A stretch of 9,312 nucleotides of DNA, from assembly GCA_012522705.1 (NCBI GenBank), contig JAAYJY010000250.1:1-9312 (forward strand). Reading direction: 5' to 3'. The position numbers and the translations under genes are program-made. This document shows positions 4,546-9,312 of this stretch, in pieces. Source of the stretch: Syntrophomonadaceae bacterium. GTDB lineage: Bacteria; Bacillota; Syntrophomonadia; Syntrophomonadales; Syntrophomonadaceae. The notes under the pieces are model-generated. The model searched no databases and was not told the origin of the DNA. It saw only the letters and a program-made list of their open reading frames with translations. Numbering within the stretch: position 1 is the stretch's first letter; each line of letters opens with the position of its first letter.

Positions 4546-7245
4546 CTAAATCCGGACGGGAGACCGGCCCAATCTTAGATTATCCGCCAGGACATAGGCA
4601 AGCAGTTTCCATAACAGGCGAAAACCGCCCAGCAATATGATGAGCAGCCATTCCCACCCGCCCAGGGGCACGGTTTTGAATATCGTCTGCAAGGCCGGAA
4701 TATATAGAACTGATAGCTGCATACATAATGAAACCAGTACCGCTCCTATTAAATACCGGTTGCTGAAGAATCCCAACTCAAAGGGCGAAAGTCTCTCTGA
4801 ACGACATTCAAATACATAGAAAAGCTGACCCAGCACCAGAGTGGTGAGGGCCAGGCTGCGGGCTAACGGTAAACCATCCGCCCCGTTCATACGACCCCAG
4901 GTGTATCCGACCAAAAAGGCGGTGATGGTGATAATGGCGATATATACTCCCCGGCCAAAGATGGTCCAACCCAACCCATGGGCGAATATCCCTTCATTCT
5001 TGGGGCGCGGGGGGCGCTTCATTATCCGCGGTTCCGGGGCTTCAATGCCCAAGGCCATGGCGGGCAGACCGTCGGTCACCAGATTCACCCAAAGCAGTTG
5101 AATGGGCAGCAGAGGGAGAGGCAGACCCATCAGTGAAGCCAGGAGCATGACCAGAACTTCGCCGATGTTGCAGCCCAGCAGATAGCGGATGAATTTGCGG
5201 ATATTATCATATATGGCCCGGCCCTGATATACGGCTTCGACGATGGTGGAAAAATCGTCGTCAGCCAGGATCATTGCCGATGCTTCCTTGCTCACCTGGG
5301 TACCGCTGATACCCATGGTGATACCGATATCGGCAGCTTTGATCGCCGGGGCATCATTTACCCCGTCGCCAGTCATAGCCACTACCTGGTTTTTGCTTTT
5401 AAGGACGTTGACTATCCGGTTTTTGTGCTGGGGTGATACTCGAGCAAATACCCGATTGTTTATGGTCCGGTTATAGAGCTCCTGGTCGCTTAGCCGATCT
5501 ATCTCCGGACCGGTAACCACTTCGCGGTTCTGGCTGATTCCGATCTCCCGGGCGATGGCGGCAGCGGTTTGGGGGTGGTCACCGGTTATCATAACCGGTA
5601 CGATGCCGGCATTACTACACATCCTGACCGCCCGGGCGGTACCAGTCCGGGGGGGATCGATCATGCCACACATACCCACCAGGACCAGATTTCTTTCCAA
5701 CTGCTCATCTGGCATGGCTTCCCAGCCAGGCGGAAGGGCCCGGTAGGCAAATCCGAGGACGCGCAATGCTCCCGTAGCCCATGTTGCCTGCATCTTTAAA
5801 AAATGGTCCCGGTCAGCAGCAGTTATTCTGGCCACCTGGGTGCCTTTTATGACGAACGAACAAGCGCCGATTATTATCTCCAAGGCCCCTTTGACCAATA
5901 GACGCGGGGCTCCAGCCTCTACTACCACACTCATCATTTTTCGTTCCGAATCAAAGGGGATTTCTCGCAAGATGGCGGCACGATTCCGTTGTCCGGTTTT
6001 GGCTGCCATCACCACCAAGGCCGCTTCGGTAGGATCGCCCAGGACTTTATAATCGCCGTTAATCTGCTTGAGGTCGGAATTATTGCAATTCAAGGCAATA
6101 TCCATCAGGACTTCCAGATCGCCCTGCGGCTTGACCAGGTGACCTTGCGAGTCGACCAGATTACCCGCCACGCTGTATCCTTCGCCTTCTACCTCCAGAA
6201 CCTGATTGTAGGTAGCCACCTTTTTAACGGTCATTTGATTGCAGGTCAGGGTGCCGGTCTTATCGGAACAGATTACGGTGGTGCACCCGAGGGTTTCCAC
6301 CGCCGGGAGTTTGCGGACGATGGCATTTCTCTTGGCCATCCTTTGGACCCCGAGAGCCAACACCACAGTCACGATGGCTGGTAATCCTTCTGGTATGGCA
6401 GCTACCGCCAGGCTTATGCCCGCCATAAACATGGTCATGATATCTTCACCGCGGGCAATCCCCAGTAAGGTTACCACCAAACACACCGCCAGGCAGATGA
6501 CTATCAAGACCTTGCCAAGACTGTCCAGTTTCATCTGCAAAGGGGTCATTTCCGTCTTGGTTTCCATCATCATCCCTGCGATTTCGCCCATCACCGTATT
6601 CATACCGGTTCCCACTACTACTCCCCTGCCCCGGCCTCTAGTCACGGAAGTACCCATAAAAGCCATATTGACCCGATCCGCCAGGGGGCAATCTTGGGCG
6701 CACACTACAGCTGAGCGCTTCTCCACCGGGACCGATTCGCCTGTGAGAGCTGATTCGTCCATTTCCAGGGTTGATGAAACCACCAGTCTGAGATCGGCCG
6801 GCACCTTGTCACCGGACTCCAGCAAGACCAGGTCCCCGGGAACCAAGCCGACTGCCGGAATCTTCAGTTTCTGCCCGCTTCTGATCACGGTCGCCTCAGG
6901 AGCTGCCATTTTCTTTATTGCTTCGAGGGAACGCTCGGCTCGGTATTCCTGGAAGAACCCCAATAAGGCATTGATTACGACTATGGTCATGATAGTAAGG
7001 GCATCGGCCATATCCCCGATAATCCCGGATATGACCGTGGCCCCCAACAAAACCAAAACCATGGTATCGATAAATTGATTCAACATAATCCGCCAGGGAT
7101 TAATGGGCTTACCCATTTCTACCACATTGCTGAATCTTTGCTGGCGAAAAGCGACCTCCCGGTCTGCCAGGCCGGAATTCAAATCAGTATCCACTGCTGT
7201 CACAACACGGTCGATATTGTGGCTCCAGGACAAGGCAACTGTCAT
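4546..7245 (-). CDS. P-type Ca2+-transporting ATPase (SERCA/YloB-like, type IIA)
   Basis: An 899-residue cation pump that would export Ca2+ from the cytoplasm. Numbered from the ATG at 7245: TGES actuator loop (168-171), M4 PEGLP with Glu286 (285-289), phosphorylation site DKTGT with Asp328, KGA (452-454) and TGDHPQTA (554-561) in the nucleotide domain, hinge TGDGVND (625-631). M5 has N-x-x-E (Asn693, Glu696) and M6 NLVTDGLPA (Asn721, Thr724, Asp725), matching the SERCA Ca2+ ligands; in M8, Gln807 replaces the SERCA site I Glu, as in other one-Ca2+ pumps. Ten membrane segments are visible. The start two codons inside the longest frame is chosen because GGGGG lies 7 nt before it and only 1 nt before the outer ATG (7251). 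It corresponds to B. subtilis yloB, which precedes yloC. A TAAAAT (7281-7276) could be a -10 box, but no -35 is seen. Confidence 0.95.
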   Translation of the reverse strand: MTVALSWSHNIDRVVTAVDTDLNSGLADREVAFRQQRFSNVVEMGKPINPWRIMLNQFIDTMVLVLLGATVISGIIGDMADALTIMTIVVINALLGFFQEYRAERSLEAIKKMAAPEATVIRSGQKLKIPAVGLVPGDLVLLESGDKVPADLRLVVSSTLEMDESALTGESVPVEKRSAVVCAQDCPLADRVNMAFMGTSVTRGRGRGVVVGTGMNTVMGEIAGMMMETKTEMTPLQMKLDSLGKVLIVICLAVCLVVTLLGIARGEDIMTMFMAGISLAVAAIPEGLPAIVTVVLALGVQRMAKRNAIVRKLPAVETLGCTTVICSDKTGTLTCNQMTVKKVATYNQVLEVEGEGYSVAGNLVDSQGHLVKPQGDLEVLMDIALNCNNSDLKQINGDYKVLGDPTEAALVVMAAKTGQRNRAAILREIPFDSERKMMSVVVEAGAPRLLVKGALEIIIGACSFVIKGTQVARITAADRDHFLKMQATWATGALRVLGFAYRALPPGWEAMPDEQLERNLVLVGMCGMIDPPRTGTARAVRMCSNAGIVPVMITGDHPQTAAAIAREIGISQNREVVTGPEIDRLSDQELYNRTINNRVFARVSPQHKNRIVNVLKSKNQVVAMTGDGVNDAPAIKAADIGITMGISGTQVSKEASAMILADDDFSTIVEAVYQGRAIYDNIRKFIRYLLGCNIGEVLVMLLASLMGLPLPLLPIQLLWVNLVTDGLPAMALGIEAPEPRIMKRPPRPKNEGIFAHGLGWTIFGRGVYIAIITITAFLVGYTWGRMNGADGLPLARSLALTTLVLGQLFYVFECRSERLSPFELGFFSNRYLIGAVLVSLCMQLSVLYIPALQTIFKTVPLGGWEWLLIILLGGFRLLWKLLAYVLADNLRLGRSPVRI

Positions 7246-7309
7246 TTTCATGCCCCCGTATTACGATCTCAGACAATTTTATTCCCGATTAGGCAATAAA
7301 AGACCACAA

Positions 7310-7329
7310 GACAGCCTGCGCAGGCTGTC
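7310..7329. repeat. Perfect 20-bp palindrome between two minus-strand genes
   Basis: GACAGCCTGC is followed directly by its reverse complement, giving a fully self-complementary 20-mer. As RNA it would form a strong hairpin with a minimal loop. In the minus direction a TCTTTTATT tract follows after about 6 nt, so it might be a weak terminator for the 7357-7998 gene. It could also be a protein-binding site ahead of the Ca2+-ATPase gene, or an mRNA end-stabilising hairpin. I see no second copy in the window. Confidence 0.6.
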
Positions 7330-7356
7330 CTTAGGGAGACGGGGTTAGTCAGGGGG

Positions 7357-7998
7357 TTATTCCTGATGCTCGGTGTCCAAAATATCGGTCAGTGATTTTA
7401 ATACACTGGGGTGGAAGAATTGATCATCCATTATGGTGATAAAAGTGGTGCCTTCATGATGATAGACCAAGCGGTCCTGAATTGTATCCAAAATGCCGTA
7501 GGCTTTCAAAACAAACTCGCTTACCCGGCGCCCGAACAAAATGATATTTTCGGGTTGAAAAATCGCAAGTTCTTCGATGATGTAGTTAAGGCAGTTGAGG
7601 ATTGCCTCGTCAGTCGGTTTGACCGGGATGCCTGTGCAGTTCTTCTTGCTTAACCGGCAGGTGTTGTCAGCCTTCAGCAGCGGGTCGTTTACCCGGCAGG
7701 GTATGGTATCGGCCAGCCAACAAGCTTTGGGATGGCAGCGGACCAGGAATGAATGGTAGACAGCATTTACCTGGAGATATTTTTGTACTGTATTTCTCAT
7801 CTCCACGACCCAGTCTATGTCGGTGTTATGTTCATTCTCACATTCGAAGACTATTACTGCTTCCGGTACCAGATCTCCTTTGCCGGTCCCCGGTTTGCTG
7901 CTGCAGTGTAACAGGGACGGGCAGCGCCGGCATTGGAAGATCCTATCCTCCAGTTTTATAATGGCTTTGATATTATTCTCTCGTTGATTTAGATCCAT
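7357..7998 (-). CDS. Uracil-DNA glycosylase superfamily-like protein with degenerate active site
   Basis: A 213-residue protein resembling family 4 uracil-DNA glycosylases, which hold a 4Fe-4S cluster. Numbering is from the ATG at 7998. C-x-x-C at Cys23/Cys26, FLVRCHP with Cys88, and DEAILNC with Cys136 would supply the four cluster ligands; then QPENIILFGRRVSEFVL matches the usual P-x-x-I-x-x-L-G-x-x-A region, and FFHPSVL (His196) the usual C-terminal HPS motif. However, the catalytic GEAPG motif is absent: the corresponding stretch reads VIVFECENEHNTD. Between Cys88 and Cys136 there are 47 residues instead of about 15, with four further cysteines (93, 101, 114, 121). Glycosylase activity is therefore doubtful. 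The ATG is chosen over GTG at 8010 because AGGTG sits 9 nt upstream of it. TATACT/TATAGT (8020-8030) may be the -10 box. Confidence 0.65.
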   Translation of the reverse strand: MDLNQRENNIKAIIKLEDRIFQCRRCPSLLHCSSKPGTGKGDLVPEAVIVFECENEHNTDIDWVVEMRNTVQKYLQVNAVYHSFLVRCHPKACWLADTIPCRVNDPLLKADNTCRLSKKNCTGIPVKPTDEAILNCLNYIIEELAIFQPENIILFGRRVSEFVLKAYGILDTIQDRLVYHHEGTTFITIMDDQFFHPSVLKSLTDILDTEHQE

Positions 7999-8050
7999 AC
8001 CGTCAATCACCTGTTTCGCAGTATACTATACGGCTAACCGCTTTCCCCAG

Positions 8051-8077
8051 AAAAAATACCGCTATAAGAGCGGTATT
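8051..8077 (-). terminator. Rho-independent terminator after the 8139-8522 gene
   Basis: On the minus strand AATACCGCT (8077-8069) and AGCGGTATT (8063-8055) form a perfect 9-bp stem with a 5-nt loop, running into a tract of six T (8056-8051). It would end the transcript of the NlpC/P60 gene and the unknown gene. On the plus strand no T tract follows, so it acts in one direction. Confidence 0.88.
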
Positions 8078-8111
8078 GTATAGGAACCATTCCAGGATTA
8101 TTTACCTATAT

Positions 8112-8138
8112 CTATCCCTTATTCAAGGGTGCCGATAG
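8112..8138 (-). other. Second hairpin directly after the stop codon of the unknown gene
   Basis: On the minus strand CCCTT/AAGGG forms a 5-bp stem with loop GAAT, extended by CTAT/ATAG across a 5-nt bulge. It begins one base after the TGA stop of the 8139-8522 gene and has no T tract. It lies 34 bp before the true terminator and may protect the mRNA 3' end. Confidence 0.35.
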
Positions 8139-8522
8139 TCAATTAATCTTATACAAATACGCGCGGGTTCGTTGACTTACTCCCCAAGTGGCATCAGTCA
8201 ATCGCGCCGATATATAGCTGCGGATATTGTCATCCATATCCGGACTTTCCAGGTCGAAGAGGATATAAAAGGCCCGCAACAGATTATTCATATTCAACAG
8301 CAGTCTCTCCGGCGGGGATTGCTTTAAAAGTGCATCCCGGTGTCCGTAGAAATACACCATTCTCCGCAGTATCCACATGATTTCGGCATTGGAAAACAGC
8401 TTCTTGGCCAATATCTCCTCCAGCAATTGGTCCGGACCACTTGTATATTCCCGTTTTTCCAGCTCTTTATATTCATCAGTATCAATTATCGATATGGGGA
8501 TACCCAGTAAATCCTTTTGCAA
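8139..8522 (-). CDS. Hypothetical protein, 127 residues, TTG start
   Basis: I do not recognise a family. The protein has no signal peptide, membrane segment or cysteine, and is rich in charged and leucine residues, so it is probably a small soluble, mainly helical cytoplasmic protein. Notable stretches are MWILRRMVYFYG (about 49-60), LLLNMNNLLRAFYILFDLE (74-92) and WGVSQRTRAYLYKI near the C-terminus. The start is TTG, supported by GGGAGG at 8535-8530, 7 nt away, with no competing ATG nearby. It follows the NlpC/P60 hydrolase gene by 32 bp on the same strand without an intervening terminator and is followed by a clear terminator, so the two genes likely form one transcript. A link to cell-wall metabolism is only suggested by this position. 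Confidence 0.8.
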   Translation of the reverse strand: MQKDLLGIPISIIDTDEYKELEKREYTSGPDQLLEEILAKKLFSNAEIMWILRRMVYFYGHRDALLKQSPPERLLLNMNNLLRAFYILFDLESPDMDDNIRSYISARLTDATWGVSQRTRAYLYKIN

Positions 8523-8554
8523 TTAAAAACCTCCCGCACCAATCGTTTTCGGAT

Positions 8555-9312
8555 CTATCGAATAACCCTTCTCGCACCTACGTATCGGGATGCATAGTAG
8601 GATTCGCTTAGGGCTGAGTAAATCACTCCCCCGCTTTGGGGCGAACTGGAGTGGATAAACTCACCGTTGCCAGTATAGATACCTACATGACTGACCCCGC
8701 CATAGGTATTGAAAAAAACCAGATCCCCGGCGATCAGGCTGGCTTTGCTAACAGCGCTGCCTTGTCCGTACTGACCGGCCGCAGAGCGGTTAAGGGAGAT
8801 GCCAAACTGTTGAAACACATAAGATGTAAATCCGGAGCAGTCAAATCCCCCCGGGGATGCTCCCCCATATCTGTAAGGGGTTCCTAAATATTGAGCAGCC
8901 TTGGCTATTACCCGGGAACCGGTGGCACTGCTCCCCGACCTCGAGACCGAAACTGCCGTGGGTGTTCCAGTTACCTTAAGGCTCTCCCCGGCAAATAGAG
9001 CATCCCCGGTCAAACCATTGAGAGTTCTGATATTATCAACGCTGGTTCCATAGAGTTGGGCAATAGTCCACAGGGTGTCACCTGGTTGGATTACATACAA
9101 CGACGCGCCTGCCGGGTCTGCAGCTGGTGCTGCAGGAGCTGGCGTTTCTGCAGCTGCTGGCTGGTTTGGCGAGGTTGTCAACTCTAAGACTTGCCCGACT
9201 GTGAGCAGGTCGGCACTCAAGACATTCAGTTGTCTGATCTCGTTTACCGTCATACCCTGGGCGCTGGCTATGGTCCACAGGTTGTCCCCGGGTTGGACAA
9301 TGTATGACGACT
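8555..9312 (-). CDS. LysM-LysM-NlpC/P60 peptidoglycan endopeptidase (5' end outside window)
   Basis: The frame is open to the right edge, leaving 251 visible residues; the N-terminus, presumably with a signal peptide, is missing. Domains in order: LysM (residues 1-44, IVQPGDNLWTIAS), a Pro/Ala-rich linker, LysM (about 70-112, VIQPGDTLWTIAQ), a Ser/Thr linker, and an NlpC/P60 domain (about 132-251). The catalytic triad is visible as Cys158 in FDCSGF, His208 in VSHVGIY and His220 in FIHSSS. LysM domains bind glycan chains; NlpC/P60 enzymes usually cut the D-Glu to diamino acid bond, acting outside the cell in wall remodelling. An internal ATG at 9253 is not the start, because coding with LysM signature continues upstream. 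The 127-residue gene follows after 32 bp. Confidence 0.95.
   Translation of the reverse strand, partial: SSYIVQPGDNLWTIASAQGMTVNEIRQLNVLSADLLTVGQVLELTTSPNQPAAAETPAPAAPAADPAGASLYVIQPGDTLWTIAQLYGTSVDNIRTLNGLTGDALFAGESLKVTGTPTAVSVSRSGSSATGSRVIAKAAQYLGTPYRYGGASPGGFDCSGFTSYVFQQFGISLNRSAAGQYGQGSAVSKASLIAGDLVFFNTYGGVSHVGIYTGNGEFIHSSSPQSGGVIYSALSESYYASRYVGARRVIR
8975..9103 (-). repeat. LysM repeat 2
   Basis: Encodes LYVIQPGDTLWTIAQLYG followed by VDNIRTLNGL and LFAGESLKV, a complete LysM motif. It is a diverged tandem copy of the repeat at 9179-9310, separated by a Pro/Ala-rich linker. Confidence 0.9.
9179..9310 (-). repeat. LysM repeat 1 (visible part)
   Basis: Encodes SSYIVQPGDNLWTIASAQG, then VNEIRQLNVL and LTVGQVLEL. 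The frame continues beyond the window edge, so further LysM copies may precede it. Confidence 0.88.

Noticed and set aside
4534..4555. Bidirectional terminator serving the ATPase gene
   Set aside because: In the minus direction no T tract follows the hairpin, so only the plus-strand operon terminator is supported.
6239..7078. Long plus-strand open frame of 279 codons opposite the Ca2+-ATPase gene
   Set aside because: It is antisense to a gene with all P-type ATPase motifs, has low-complexity composition rich in Ser, Thr, Ile and Pro, and shows no family motif.
9253..9253. ATG at 9253 as the start of the NlpC/P60 gene
   Set aside because: The frame stays open upstream and encodes the first half of a LysM motif, so the true start is beyond the window.
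1..9312. CRISPR array, insertion sequence, tRNA or rRNA
   Set aside because: No regularly spaced repeats, transposase-like coding, terminal inverted repeats or RNA gene signatures were found.

Overview
The window looks like chromosomal DNA of a Bacillota (Firmicutes) bacterium, probably a clostridial lineage of moderate GC content. The evidence is strong G-rich Shine-Dalgarno sites close to starts, a TTG start, a LysM-NlpC/P60 cell-wall hydrolase, and the neighbourhood Ca2+-ATPase / YicC / RemA, which matches the Bacillus subtilis order yloB-yloC-remA. The genus cannot be fixed from sequence alone.

Left part (1-1297, minus strand): the first nine codons of remA (DUF370) run off the left edge, preceded by a complete yicC/yloC RNase gene. 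Upstream of yicC lies a gap of about 500 bp holding a candidate yicC promoter, a roughly 210-nt leader rich in complementary arms, and a possible nine-codon leader ORF.

Middle part (1298-4545, plus strand): a compact zinc-type ABC importer operon. The order is lipoprotein binding protein (znuA), ATPase (znuC), permease (znuB) and a Fur/Zur-family repressor, ended by a rho-independent terminator. A TTGACA-N17-TTAAAT promoter is followed at once by a perfect 7-4-7 inverted repeat placed where a Fur-family repressor would block transcription. The last gene is therefore the likely repressor of its own operon and of the importer. The importer shows substitutions in the usual metal-ligand positions (Glu for the first His of the binding protein, Cys for a His of the regulator).

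Right part (4546-9312, minus strand): a complete P-type Ca2+-ATPase convergent with the zur gene; a small cysteine-rich protein of the uracil-DNA-glycosylase fold family that lacks the usual catalytic motif; a two-hairpin 3' end; an unrecognised 127-residue protein with a TTG start; and a LysM-LysM-NlpC/P60 peptidoglycan endopeptidase that runs off the right edge. The last two genes are close enough to be one transcript.

In overview, the zinc operon sits on the opposite strand inside what is elsewhere the contiguous yloB-yloC-remA block. No mobile element, CRISPR array, tRNA or rRNA was found. The strongest candidates for something unusual are the degenerate UDG-like protein with a four-cysteine insertion, the altered metal sites of the importer/repressor pair, and the structured leader in front of yicC.
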